A stretch of 64,000 nt of DNA from Aquatica leii (taxonomy: Eukaryota; Arthropoda; Insecta; Coleoptera; Lampyridae). Below are positions 34,934-47,129 of the stretch, piece after piece. The notes below the pieces were generated by a model. That model was given only the letters and a program-made list of their open reading frames with translations, was not told the origin of the DNA and made no database searches. The translations under genes and the position numbers were made by a program. The DNA lies in the NCBI GenBank assembly GCA_035610365.1, contig CM069436.1, positions 88,537,912 through 88,601,911 on the forward strand, read 5' to 3'. Position 1 is the first letter of the stretch; each line of letters starts with the position of its first letter.

Positions 34934-36069
34934 ATGTATTGTCATTTGGAACAAAACTGATTTATGCACAACCATTCTTTAGTTTTGAAACGATCTCTAC
35001 TTTGTGACATGACAGAGTCTGTCTTGACCCACCGACGTTTGGTAGTTTTCGTGGACAAAAAATGTCTAAACAATTTGCGAGTTATTTTCTGGTAATCGAC
35101 AACGATCGCTTGAGTCTTGAAGAAACTTGACAGTTTGATGATTCTTCTTCCTTCAAGCACATTTTCAGATTATATTGACGTAGTTTATTTTACGAGAACG
35201 TCATTTCTGGACAATCCTAGAAAATTATGTGGTTGTCTATTGCTAGCTCTTGGGAGTTCTATGTTAGTTTTTGATGGTTTGTTTTTTGTCGATTAACATA
35301 ATTTTAAAATAATATTTTATCGAGTGATTATTTGTCTATATTTTTAAATTGTAACAGCCGTTGCTTTTACGTGTTATTTAAACGTCTCTTAAAACAACGA
35401 CAGCCGGTTGACTGAACAGGATTTTGTATCTATTACCTGTTACACTATTGAAGTGTTCCCGAAGTATTTGCAAACTTCGAAACGATACGATGATCGAAAA
35501 AGATGGAATTTTCAGGATCCTGGTAAAGTAGAAATACAAAAAGGTGTCTGAAGTAAGGGAGTCTAATCTAGTCAGAAGTCGCAAATATGTTTTACGCGCG
35601 TGTTAGTGAAAATAAATAGTTTACGATAAACGAAAGTACGACAGTGTTTAAAAATTTATATAGTGATAGTCATATATAAATTAGTTGTAAGTTGTTTTTT
35701 TCTTAAATATCGTTACATTTACACGTTTAAATGTATCGGATTTTTTATGATTACAGTGTAGACAAGGTTTATAGAATTTTTGCAATATTTTAAACATATT
35801 TTGTAAATCACGATTAAATATTTTGGTTTGATATCTTTATTTAGCATTTAGCATTGCTTAAATTCGTGGAATCAATTACACTTTGGATTGCCAGCATTCT
35901 GCAATTGTCCTACTCATAAAAGTTAATATTTTTCGTTTATACAGTTGGATTTTAAACCGAACAGCTTAGTCTTAATAGATTTTAACCAAGTAATAATTGT
36001 GTGAAAAATGGAAATTTGAATCGAATGGTGATTTTTTTACGATTTTTGATATGGTTTAATACCAATGCG
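34934..36069. other. Non-coding stretch
   Basis: Small frames at 34942-35160 and 35378-35584 (minus) have no recognisable motif. Otherwise AT-rich with nothing to report. Confidence 0.4.
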
Positions 36070-36640
36070 AAAAACATTATTTGGAGATGAAGCACCAATA
36101 CAAATGGTTTCCAGAATTCAAGCGTGGAAGACCAAAGTTTGATGACGATCTTTGCGAGGGGCGTTAATACGTCTCTATTTTTGCGAAAAATAGGAAGCTT
36201 TTCAGTCGTTCTATCGCAATTTTACAGAAGAGCAAAAACAGGCACCCGTCAAGTGGTGCAAGGAAGTATTAAAAAATCAACCAACAAAACTGGTGCGGAC
36301 ACGAAGCGTTTCGAAAATAATGGATGATCGTTTCTTTGGAAAAACGGGTCATGTTGCAACGGTTGGATTAGACGATTGACGAACAGTTATGCTGGTATAC
36401 ATCAATTTGTTTGTCGGAAGTTATTGCCGAAGTCAAAAAAAACAACACAAACTGGCGAATCATTGTTCATCATGAATGACAATGAATGCGTTCACACAGC
36501 ACGAAAAACATCAAACGTTAAAAATAAATTGCGTGGAGAGCGTTTTTATCGCATGAAGAGGTTCTTGAAGTAGTTAAATCACGTTTTGAAGGTACCTCGC
36601 TAAGAGTGGAAAAATGTTTTGATTTTTTGGCGTCTATGTA
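36070..36640 (+). pseudogene. mariner-type transposase remnant
   Basis: Plus-strand pieces in several frames match mariner transposase: YKWFPEFKRGRPKFDDDLCE at the end of the DNA-binding domain, then a broken catalytic part with EEQKQAPVKWCKE, DEQLCWYTS and NNTNWRIIVHHE. The usual HHDNA block (second catalytic Asp) has lost its pattern here. Terminal repeats were not identified. It is clearly separate from the two Tc1-like remnants. Confidence 0.8.
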
Positions 36641-37413
36641 AAAATACACTACAATCACTTTCATAACGTTTATATTCAGGATAAATTAGTCTGCATTGTC
36701 GGTAATTAATGTATACTTGATTTGATATGATTTGCGAAACTTAAAGTTTTTGATTGCGATTTCTTAACCCATCGATAAGTCTGTACTGCCAGTTAACATA
36801 TAGAAAAGTCTGATGCAGTTAGTTAATTCAAGTAACTTTGAAATATTTGTTTCAAACTAACTTCTTCAGAACCTTTTTTAACTGTGTACCGTCTCTAAGC
36901 AGTCTATCGAAAGGTTGTTCTGTAAATAGTCTCAAGTTACTTACGAAATTTTTGGTTTTGTATTTTTGCAGATTATATGCACACGGATTCACTAATACCA
37001 ATGCTAATACTAAAGTTTGAGGGTATCTTTTCGTAGATCGTTCAAGGTTTCATTTATAAATAACCGACATTAACTCGTTTCTTCAGTTTTTACTTAATTG
37101 TTAAACTTATTGTTGTTCATTTTCAGTTTTGTCTGAATCTTTTATTTACGTAGATTTGAAACATGTACCTTTTTGTATCTGTGTTTGTGCTGCTTGCTAT
37201 TTTGCTTTTATTTCTCTGATGAGTTGTTCTTGACTTATTTTTATTTATAAAATTTACGTAATTCTTTTGGGAATTGTTGGTATATTTTTCTCGTATTTTC
37301 ATTCATTTTTGCAATTATGGTATTAATATCGATGACTTCGAGGAACTTCAAAAAGTTTCTATTAGAATTAGTGTTTGTGAAGTTAGCACGACATTCTATA
37401 AATTAAAAAAAAT
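36641..37413. other. Non-coding stretch before the foldback element
   Basis: AT-rich; nothing recognised. Confidence 0.4.
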
Positions 37414-38472
37414 ATAGTGAGAGTTCCAATAGCAGTTTTTATAGTTCTACAGTTCCTGATAAAAATTTAAAAAATTTACGCATTTCTTATCTTATAAAAC
37501 GAAATTGTAAAAATGTCGTACCAACTTCATAAATCTAGCACGACACCCTCCTCTGTAAACTACTAAAACATGTTGAATATATTTTTTTTAACAAGAGTTC
37601 TGAATAGTTCTGCTAAAGTTAAGTATATAAGTGTAATTTAAGATGGATATTTAGACAATTAACAATTTTTAATAAATTTATAATATTCACACTCTGCACA
37701 TTTTGTGAAAATGTGTCGTGCTGATGATTTTCCGCAATTTTAATAGTGCAGATCTGTAAGAGTTCTATGCTTTAGAAACATTTTAACGAAAAGCTCCAAC
37801 TGTTTACTATTTTTAAAACAATTTTTAAAAATTACGCCTGCACGGCATGTTGTGAAAATGTGTTATGCTGCGATGATTTTTCCCCAGTTTTAGTGGTAAT
37901 TTTGCACAGTTCTATAAGAGTTTTAGAAACATTTTAACGAAAAGTTCCAACAATAGTAAACAGTTGGAACTGTGCAAAATTACTATTAAAACTGAGAAAA
38001 GTTATCAGCACGACACAGTTTCACAAAATGTTGTGCCAGACATAATTGTTAAGATTTAAAAAAAAAAGTAAACCGTTGAAACTTTTCGTTAAAATGTTTC
38101 TAAAGCATAGAACTCTTATAGCACTTTGCAAAACGACCATTATAACTGCGGAAAATCATTACCACGACACATTTTCACAAAATGTACAGATCGTGAATAT
38201 TAAAAATTTATTAAAAATTGTTAATTGTTTATATATCGATCTAAGATTACACATGTATACTTACCTTGACCAGAACTATTCAGAACTCTTGTCAAAAATA
38301 GTAATATTCTTCACGTTTTAGTACTTTAGAGAGGAGGATGTCGTGCTAGATTTGCGAAGTTAGCACATTTTTGCAGTTTCGTTTTTTTTAAGATAAGAAA
38401 TGCGGAGCTTTTTTTCATTTCTATCAAGAACTGTAGCACTATGAAAAGTGCTATTGGAACTTACAGACACTC
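37414..38472. repeat. Roughly 1-kb foldback (giant hairpin) element
   Basis: The whole interval is an imperfect palindrome with arms of about 500 bp and its centre near 37957 (GTTCCAAC 37944-37951 facing GTTGGAAC 37963-37970). Matching outer blocks include GTTCCAATAGCA near 37417 and its complement near 38449, TCTAGCACGACA against TGTCGTGCTAGA, and AGAGTTCTATGCTTTAGAAAC against its complement near 38092-38118. Within the left arm a unit of about 150 bp (GTGAAAATGTGT..TTTAACGAAAAG) occurs twice in tandem. There is no coding potential. Confidence 0.85.
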
Positions 38473-41400
38473 GAATCATTCCTTTTCTGATCTTTGTAGT
38501 TGCACTTTGTTTAAGTCGCTAGTTTAACTTTTTTTAAATCAGCTGCTTTTAATTCTAATAGTTTCTTTGTCGTCATTGTATTATTTTGCATGAGTCTATC
38601 CAATTTGTTAATAACTCTACAACTGAGAAGCTATTACGTAATTTTGTGTTCAGAAATCATAATTCGAACTTCAGCAATTATTTGGTAACATTTAACATTG
38701 ATTTTAAAAACCAAATACATTGGTTTAATTAAATTGTTAGTCTATGATGCGTAGATGAAAATTTTTGGGATTTTTGAATATGCTAAAATTTTTTGATCTT
38801 TTTTTTTTCAAATGAAAACCAATCGTTAAAGTTTTCATTTATCAAAAGCGCTCAGTTTGGCGCATCTTAGCAAATTTAATTTTGTTGTAATTTTTGTGGC
38901 ACACTTAAAATCTCTCGCGACAAACTAGTTTATCGCAGCACATAGTTTAAAAGGTACTGGATGGCTTACTAGTATCACACGTGGGATGAAAAAAGCATAA
39001 GTTATGATAATTTAAACTAAAGATTAGAAGTTTTGTAAAGTAATCCTAAACTTGACTACAAATTAGTGCACACTCCGTTAGTTTTGTGACTGACGATTTT
39101 TTTTAATGAATACATAATCAAATTTTTTTAAAATTTGACCACCCACCGTTTTTGTTTTTATAAATTAAGTTTAATACGCTATCGAAAATAATTAGAAAAA
39201 ACAAATCTTTACAAACGAATGCTTAACTAATATAAGCACATCTTAATTAAATTTGTTTTTGACCTACTTAGCAAACAAATTTGGTTTCGACTATAAAACA
39301 TTGAAATTTTAATCGAGAAATTTCTATAAATACAAATTATTTTTCTAAAAAAGTAAATTTCGATTTTTATTGCGTAAGTGTTTTGCCATTCATTTGAAAA
39401 TTGAACGTAAAGTGAATGAACCGAATAAATGTTTATGTAAATTTTACACTATAAACTAGTTTGTCCATGTAGTTTGTCTAGACCTGGTTAGAATGACCAA
39501 AACGATGCGGCCATCGGGGTTTAGGTGTAAATATTGCGGCAGTCGTGGTAAAAAACCGTTATCGGTCGTGAACCTACCTTTACATTTAATAATGATTTCC
39601 CACAGTTTTTCTGATTGCAATTTAAATTCGATAATATACTATAGTACACAATCTAATAAATTTTACGCGGTACTCTTTTAAGTAATATTTAATATGCGAG
39701 CACTCCCCCAACGTTACGGGCGGAAAGACTATGTGATAACATCGAGGTGGTCTCACATCAATTTCTTTGAGAGAACACCTGGTGCTGGATTGCACTGTCA
39801 GAAATATCTTACGTTTATTTTGTATCAGATTTATAGAACAAGTTGGACGGAGCTTATTTCAGATTTTTTCGTAACGCATCGTTCAAATTTCTTCCTATCC
39901 GAAAGTCTACGAAAATAGTAATTAAATTCTACAAAAGTTTACCTAAGGGATTCTCGGGGCTTTGCTCTTTCGAATACATCGATTCATTCATAAAATGAGA
40001 CGCGTTTGTGATTGGACATAAAAGTATTATGTACACAACAGTTATTTTGTTTTATTTGGGACGTTCGTTTGCATTTCGACTTAATTTTTTTTCGTTATGC
40101 TAAATTCTATACAGGTGGTCTTAGTATTTTAAATTTTCTTCTCGTTAATATCGGAGTAATAAATATGACTTTTTTTTCTGGTTTAATTTTAACCGCCTAC
40201 ATCAAAGAGCTTTTTATTGTTTGTGATATTATACGTAGTAACAACAGAACCAAATTATGTTAACACTATATTGATTTTTGGATTTTTTTAAAATTCGTTT
40301 TTGTTTAAATTTGCGCGTGTCAAGGTAAATACTTATGAAATTAAAAAAAAATTGTATACAACTTTATAATATACTGGAAGAATATCCAAAGCTAACAATT
40401 CTTTTTTTACTGAATGAATGTACCGTTTATGCTTAAATATTTAATTAACCGGTTTTATGTTTGGTTTATTAGAAAGATCAATGTTTATTTTTATTGTATT
40501 TGACGATTACATTTTTAGTTAACTTTTCACGTACGAGAGGGAAATGTGCATAAATGAAAACGAATCAGGTTGTTTGTATAAACAGCAATAGTAGTATATT
40601 ACCGTTTGCTTTTATGGTTATTTGAACACGTCTTGCACATTCATAATCTTCAATGAATGAACCAAAACATGTCACTTTATCTTTACAAAGGGTTTTTTTT
40701 TCTAAATTAAGTTTTCGTTACCTGATGACACAGCTGAAATCCAAAATAAATTTAAAGTACACCACAATATCAAACGCAACCGCACGCGAGGCATGTTAGA
40801 AGAGGTTCAATGAAGGACTGACTTCTTGGAGGTCCCCCATCTTGACACGCGCTGCAAGTACACATCGTTTACCTTATTCTTTTACCTGCAGTTATGTTAT
40901 GCAATTTTTACAACGTTGATTTAATAATCTGATTTGACTGCAGAATTCTTGAAATGCAGGTTGAGAATATTTTTAAATTACTTTACGAGTATTCTTACAC
41001 ATTACATTGCAAACTAATCAAAAAGACCTGTAATTAAATTACCTTACAATGTAGTACCTACATCAGAGATTCTAACGCGCGGTTAAGTAACAAACTTGTA
41101 ATGCAAAACAAATATGTTTTAATTCTCACATAATATTTTTTTAATAGTTTTATTATCTACAACAATCCACGTAGTTATGGTTAATTAAAGGTTTTAATTG
41201 GTTCTTGTATTTTGTGGTTTTTGCAATTGTTTCGCGGAAATTTAATGCCGATATGTAGTAACATCTTATGTATTATGTAATATGTGCATGTATTTCTTAA
41301 TTCGGCGCATGTCATACTGTTGTAAAAATTATTCTAAACTTAAACAGGACATAATACTCGTAATACCTGAATAATTATAATATTGCAACTATGTACTTGA

Positions 41401-42245
41401 CTAAAATAAAGTTTTACATTTATGATAGCCTGAAATATAATTTTATTCAAGATTTATCAAATTCTTTTTGTACACTAACTTTGAAATTGTGCAATAAACT
41501 CGTCTTATATATTTCAAAGATTGCTTACGCCTTTATAAATGTGGCCAAGCGTCTCGACTGACAGGTGTATGTAGATTTATCAAGGCATTCTTATACAAAT
41601 TATCTGCCTATTGTGCTGTTATTTATGGTCATTTTTTTATTGAGTACTTACTAATTCGGGTATTTTCACATAGTCTGGCTATTTGAGTACGTCGCCCTGT
41701 AACCATACACTGTGTTGATTAAATTAAAATTGATACTACTTTTTAACTAGATCGACGCGATAAATCGTCATCTGGTTTTAAGTTTGCAGCTTAAAAATCT
41801 ATGAAATTTTGTTTACGTACCATAACATATTTACTTTTTACTTATAAACAAACTTATTTCTAACTACTACCAAAACATATATTTAACAAAATGCAATCAA
41901 CCAGTAAACTTGTAAAGATAAATCAACGCTTCTGGATCATTTTCGTTTTCTTCAGCTTCTATCGTATAGACATTGCAAATGTACTTTTTATTGTTTTTGA
42001 GATTCTTTAAAATAAACTCTAAGCTTAATAACTTTCAATTTCAGGAAAAAATGTATTATGTATAAACATTTTTATTTATCAAAAAATCCAAGAGATCACA
42101 TTTAAATTTGACTTAAGGTTATTTTTACATTAAGATTACATGTCTGTAATAGTAAAAATTACATGATTTTCTATACAAATAAATAAAATTAAAGTGTCTG
42201 TTTGTAATCTCAAAAAAATGTGTGTCAGCTCCGACGCACGACTGG
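38473..42245. other. Long non-coding AT-rich stretch
   Basis: Nearly 3.8 kb without a supported gene. Frames at 39493-39681, 39694-39918 and 40012-40263 are short. The first has a CKYCGSRGKK pair of cysteines but no further zinc ligands, so I do not call it. Confidence 0.45.
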
Positions 42246-42986
42246 AGTTTACTCCTTAAGTTCGATAGTCTAACCAGACGCAAAAAGGGTTTATTTAACT
42301 TAAAAAAGATTGATACTGTATGAACGTAAAAAATAACTTTTCGAAAGAAAATTTTATGGAAACATTATTATAATGAAAAAATATTGTCGATTTTTCTGAT
42401 AATATTATCGAATTATTGACTAGAATTGTTAATATTTAAAAATTATTTATAAAATAAATCATAATAACCTGGTAGAATTTATAGAGATCGAATTTTTGGT
42501 TAGGTTAGAAATTTTCTATTTTATGTGGATGCGCTCGATAATTCATATTGGGTTAATTATTATCTAATTTTATGTGTTGTTCTCAAATATATATTTATAT
42601 GAACTACATCGATAATTATTAAAATATTTAATAAATACAAATTGCACATGCTCATACATATAATACATGAATTATAACGCAGCCACGTGTTTGTTAGATG
42701 TTCCGGCAATATCATCTACACCTCTTTCTGCCATAGTTATTTGAAAATACTTTCAGTTCACTTTAGCGGAACACAATGATAAAGATTAAAACTTCACAAT
42801 AACAATATTAATTGTTGGTATTTATAATAAAAACAGCAATATAAGTAAAATTAGAAAGTTGCGCGACATAGGATGCGCAACAAAAACGTAACGAGGTCAT
42901 TCATCGATAGATTTTACTTCTCAGATTTTTCTCATACCGGGCCCCTTATATATGCAAATCGATTCTTAAGGAGTAAACTCCAATAA
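42246..42986. mobile_element. Putative inverted-repeat element, about 740 bp
   Basis: The ends share an 18-bp inverted match, TGGAGTTTACTCCTTAAG at 42246-42263 and its complement at 42969-42986. The motif is itself partly palindromic (GGAGTTTACTCC). No reading frame and no clear target duplication is seen, so this may be a non-autonomous DNA transposon or two chance-related copies of a small repeat. Confidence 0.4.
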
Positions 42987-43227
42987 CAGCTTTTTCTAAG
43001 TGCATATGAAAGTAGGTATAATATAAGGGAAAAACACTCAAAAAAATTATTGTCTGTCTGTTCCGGCTAATTTCCCAAACGGCTAGACTTTCAATAGCAG
43101 GTAGCTGATGTTATAAGGAGTAACTTAGGGTACTTTTATTCTAGAAAAAAATAGGGTTCCGTGCAAAAAAATTAAAACCTATGAAATTGTGAACAAAATC
43201 CGATTTAAATAGGGAAGTATGTATTTA

Positions 43228-43650
43228 TACTGATTATAAAGAGGTAAAGTTTGTAAGTTTGTATGTATGAGGTAATCTTCGAAACTGCTCATCGGATTTC
43301 AAAATTTCTTTCACCAATATATATATAGAATGGACTTTAAAATAAAAAGGTTTTCTTTGATAACTTATTTTACAACTAAAGTTAACGAAAGAATGATTGA
43401 AGCGTTTTTTACGAGCACTGCTTTAACGGTAAGATATATTTAAATATTTTTTATAGCGAAATTGTAGAACTCAAGTTCTATAAAAAAGTCCGCGGCGACA
43501 TATATCTATACTAATATTATAAAGAGATAAACTTTGTATGAACCTAATATGTATCTAATAAAGAGGTAAAGTTTGTATGTATGAGATAATCTTCGAAACT
43601 ACTCATCCGATTTCAAAAATTCTTAAACAAATAATTAGAATGGATTTTTA
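43228..43650 (+). repeat. Two tandemly placed copies of a short dispersed repeat
   Basis: A block of about 100 bp occurs at 43228-43338 and 43551-43650. Each has AAAGAGGTAAAGTTTGTA, then GAG(G)TAATCTTCGAAAC, then a CTCAT.CGATTTCAAAA run and TAGAATGGA. A similar start (TACTAATATTATAAAGAG) at about 43509 marks a third, truncated unit. It looks like a SINE or Helitron-end family; I cannot settle which. Confidence 0.5.
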
Positions 43651-43689
43651 AGGTGCACATAGGCTATATATTATTCTGTTAAAAGATCA

Positions 43690-43806
43690 CGTAGGTCTTG
43701 GTAGTTGATCAAGAACTATTTCCGTTTCAGGTAAAGTAGCTTTCTCGTTTACAGTAGGTTAAAATATTACATGTAACATGAATCCTGGGACACGCTGTAT
43801 ATCTGT
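43690..43806 (+). repeat. Dispersed repeat ending CCTGGGACACGCTGTATA
   Basis: Shares both blocks with 22335-22545, one in the opposite and one in the same relative orientation. No coding content. Confidence 0.5.
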
Positions 43807-44121
43807 ATGTTAAGCTTAATACACGAATAAAATATGACTAAAAGCTATATTTAAAATTATTTTTAATCTATCACGGAGAATTTAATTAGGTAATTTTAAA
43901 TTTCTATTAAAATACATTTGCTTATCATTGAGGAAATTTGATGTAGATAAAAATTGCCTTTTGAACATCATTGTTTAGACAAGTAGTTTAGATTTTGCGA
44001 TCGTGTTTATCAAAATCAATATAAAATACGCCTTGGTGTAGGCAGGTGGCGAGATAGGTAGATACGCACCGTACGTACCTGCCCGGAATAGTGTTAGCGT
44101 TGACAAAGTACTATCACAAAC

Positions 44122-44415
44122 ATGTCAACAGATGGCGCCGTTGACTACTTCTTTTTAAAACGCGATAACAAGATGTACATAGATGAATATAAGTTCACTT
44201 CAATAGAAACACTAGACTTACTAGAAGTAGTAGAAAATAGGTCGGATAAGTTGAAAAAAATTAAACAGTGTTATATAAAAAAACAGAATATTCAAAAACT
44301 ATATCTCCTCTTATGTTCACGTGAGGTGGCGCAACGTATAAGTAAATGTAACTTTCGTTTTTGTGCAAAAATGCCTTTAAATAATTCTAGCATTCGTTTT
44401 ACACAAAAACCATAG
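44122..44415 (+). CDS. Hypothetical short ORF
   Basis: A 97-codon frame opens with MSTDGAVDYFFLKRDNK and is charged and helical for about 75 residues. Its last third lies antisense to the pogo-type pseudogene, so at most the first part is independent. No family is recognised, and it may be chance. Confidence 0.2.
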   Translation: MSTDGAVDYFFLKRDNKMYIDEYKFTSIETLDLLEVVENRSDKLKKIKQCYIKKQNIQKLYLLLCSREVAQRISKCNFRFCAKMPLNNSSIRFTQKP

Positions 44416-45390
44416 GAATGGCAAAAATTAACAAATTGGGAATATGAATCGTGAAACCAATGCATACATTTCACCAAGTCATCAGTCTTAGTTGTTTGTG
44501 GATAAACTTTGCCACAATCAGGACAGTTCTCTGCAGGATCCCCCAAGTCATCTGAGGAGTCATGCAAAGAAATGTTTCCGTCATCGTGTTCGTTCGAACA
44601 CGACCAATTTTTGTCTGCTAGAGAAATGCTTTATGACTGCTTTTGATTTTTGTTCGTTTTGTATTTCTTTGTTCTTTTAATAGCTTTATTTCTCTTTTCA
44701 TTCATAGTTTCTCATTCTGTCAAAATCTCCGCTAACTACTTGCTTTTTCTTCTCACAGAGTCAATAGGAGTGGAAACAACTGGAACAGATGCAATAGCAT
44801 CAAGCATCTTTCGAGGAGTAAGATTTCCTCAGGAAACATCTTGCCATCTGCAGCAAGTTTGTTGATCATACTGAACTTCCCGTGTTTTTTCTAAGGTTAT
44901 TTGCTTAGTTTGGAGAGGGTTTTTTGCAAATTATGTGGTTCAAGAGATGCTATCTTTATTTGGAGATCAGAGCGATAGTCAGTTAAAAAAGCTCCTTCTG
45001 AAATGCAGATTGATAGAACGGTACAGTTCCTGTAGAGTTAAAAGCTATTAACCGTGGTCGACTTAATCTATCTTTTAGAAAAAATACTTTTGACAGATTG
45101 CAAGCGGCATAGTAATTCATTTTAAAAATTTAAAAAAAACGTCTGTCGAGAAGCTGTAGGAATTGAGTGGTATGGCTCGGTAAGCACAAAATAATGTTAT
45201 ATTCAAGGCAATATTCCAACATTTTAACATTGCTGCAATGAGAAATGCGGCCGTCTAACAACAGTAATATTTTCTCTATTTGTTTGAAAAATATGTTGTT
45301 GGCATAGGCAGATTTTAGTGGGATACCATCTCTATACGCTTTATTTTTGTTTGTTCCCTTTAACACGCAAATAGGTGGCATAAAAAGCAT
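44292..45390 (-). pseudogene. pogo/Tigger-type transposase pseudogene, copy 3, with C-terminal zinc-finger-like tail
   Basis: The 86-codon frame 45130-45390 carries LLLDGRISHCSNVKMLEYC (second catalytic Asp region) and CLPSHTTQFLQLLDRRFF (third; consensus LQPLD). After a broken middle with AIASVPVVSTPIDSV near 44750-44800, the frame 44292-44567 encodes a Cys/His tail: NCPDCGKVYPQTTK, then VKCMHWFHDS. This resembles the PHD-like terminal finger found on many insect pogo-type transposases. Frames are interrupted between the parts. Confidence 0.75.
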
Positions 45391-46368
45391 TAGAGCTTCA
45401 GATAATTGTTCTTCCGTTCAGGTTGCATGGGAACACGTATCTTTTTGTTTATAACTGGTCGGCATTCTAAAATAAAATGAAAACCTAATGAACCATCTAT
45501 TCTAATCTTATGAGTATAGATGGCTGATTTAAAAATTCGGAGACAGTTTCTTATTGTTTTGAGGTTAGCTAAGGAAAGAATAATACTTGTAGTTGCTTTA
45601 GTTCAAATACCGTTGGAAATTTTGTTTATTATAAAAAGTTAGAGCATTAGATATACACTCTACAGAAAAGTTTACTAAATGTTTTAAAACTGAATAATGG
45701 CACAATTTAATCAGCACAAACACCGTCGCAGGCTACTCGGATGTACACAATGCAAAATAAATGCTGCTTGAAAATTGCATTTCAGTTGCGGTTGCACAAA
45801 AAACAAGCTGCGCCATCTCATCTTCCGCGTCATCTAGGGAAAGTGTCAAAAAGAAAAAAATTACGCGGGCCAACCAGCGCGGGTAAGCTAGCAACTAATA
45901 CTGTAGCTATGTTTTTTTATAATATGACTATGAGCATAGGAGATTTGTGTTGGATGTGCCATTAGCAAATCGCCTGTTCGAAAACGCTGATTGTAAGGAC
46001 TTTTGTTTCTTATGTATAATTAAACGTACATATTACGCTTGTTATTAGGACTAAGTATATAAATTTTTTTGCATGTAACAAGTGAAAAGGTGCGTTATGT
46101 TTCGCATAAATTCGTGATAATTGGCAATTTTGTTGTATTCACCAACTTGAACTTCTTGCTTATATGTACGAGGTGTTGCCTGATGTAAGGGAGCCTGTAT
46201 CATTATTATTAATTGTATTATTAGCTGTACTTCCATATTTGTTGACGTATTCTTAATTGTTATCAATTTTGTTAATTCTACTCGTTTTTAACCTCTTTCA
46301 CTATCGTGGAAATAAATATGTATATTCGTTGTTATAATTGTGTTTTGGTGATTTGTTTACCTTTATTG
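45391..46368. other. Non-coding stretch
   Basis: No supported gene; the short frames at 45741-45965 and 46051-46266 have no motif. Confidence 0.4.
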
Positions 46369-46508
46369 CTCGACAGATGTAAACGGAATCTGTAGTGGAT
46401 ATTTCTACCGTTTTGGTGCTGTTTTAATCCTGTTATAATCAGCACACCGAGGACACCTACGACTCACTCTTCGACGCTTTGACCTAGCGCCTACTATACG
46501 TTACGGTT
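46369..46508 (-). repeat. Dispersed repeat, copy 2
   Basis: Reverse complement of 236-349 with an internal insertion of about 25-30 bp. It lies about 100 bp before the 5' LTR of the errantivirus-like element but is outside it. Confidence 0.6.
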
Positions 46509-46613
46509 TTGTTTACGTAACAAGAGCTTAAACAAATTTTAATTATATGTAACTGCAACTTTGCAAGAGAACTCTGTTCCTGATTGTTCAGTTCGTTAGG
46601 AAATTGTAGCGCG

Positions 46614-46816
46614 AATTATCTCACGAGAAAATTGTAAAGTGCTGAGTATAAAATGTAACCATATATATAAGACCTTGCACACTTTGCAAAACAGTTAGTT
46701 GTAATTGTATTTTCACACATTTAACATTAGATTTGTAGCTACTAAACATTTTTATTGTAATCATAATAAAATAAATTGTTTTTAAAAAACCGATTTGGGT
46801 TAATCAAAAGTTAATT
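46614..46816 (+). repeat. 5' LTR of the errantivirus-like element
   Basis: 203 bp, beginning AATTATCTCACGAG and ending CAAAAGTTAATT. It holds TATATATAAG at about 46671-46680 as a likely TATA-type promoter element and AATAAAATAAA at about 46764-46774 as a likely polyadenylation signal. It is the same as 53890-54092 base for base as far as I can read. Confidence 0.93.
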
Positions 46817-46834
46817 GGCGCAGTCGGTAGGATT
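46816..46834 (+). other. Primer-binding site, tRNA-Ser type
   Basis: TGGCGCAGTCGGTAGGATT directly follows the 5' LTR, sharing its last T. It is complementary to an expected tRNA-Ser 3' end with CCA. Errantiviruses of the 17.6/297 group use tRNA-Ser. Confidence 0.85.
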
Positions 46835-47129
46835 TCCGGGATTCGCGTATCGAACGTGAGTTTTCGTGTTAACGATTGACTGGAAATCGAACCAAAAAAT
46901 TGTGACATTGTGAAGTTGTGCAAGTGGCTCCTTAAAAATCAGGAAACCATAGGGTCTATCGCAGAACCAGTGCAACGACAGTAAAACAAAAAGAAAACGG
47001 AATTTGGAACAAAATCGTCCTAATTCGCAAAGAAGACCTACAACTAATCAAGGAAGGAAACTGTGGTCATCTTTATAGTGGTTAAGAAGAATGCTAAAAA
47101 TCGTAACAATTTTAATGTGAGTACAATTT

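Noticed and set aside
39493-39681. Possible zinc-finger ORF with CKYCGSRGKK
   Set aside because: Only one C-x2-C pair, no second pair of ligands and no repeat elsewhere.
44040-44120. GGCAGGT..ACCTGCC hairpin as a possible tRNA-like or regulatory structure
   Set aside because: The cloverleaf arms and promoter boxes of a tRNA are missing.
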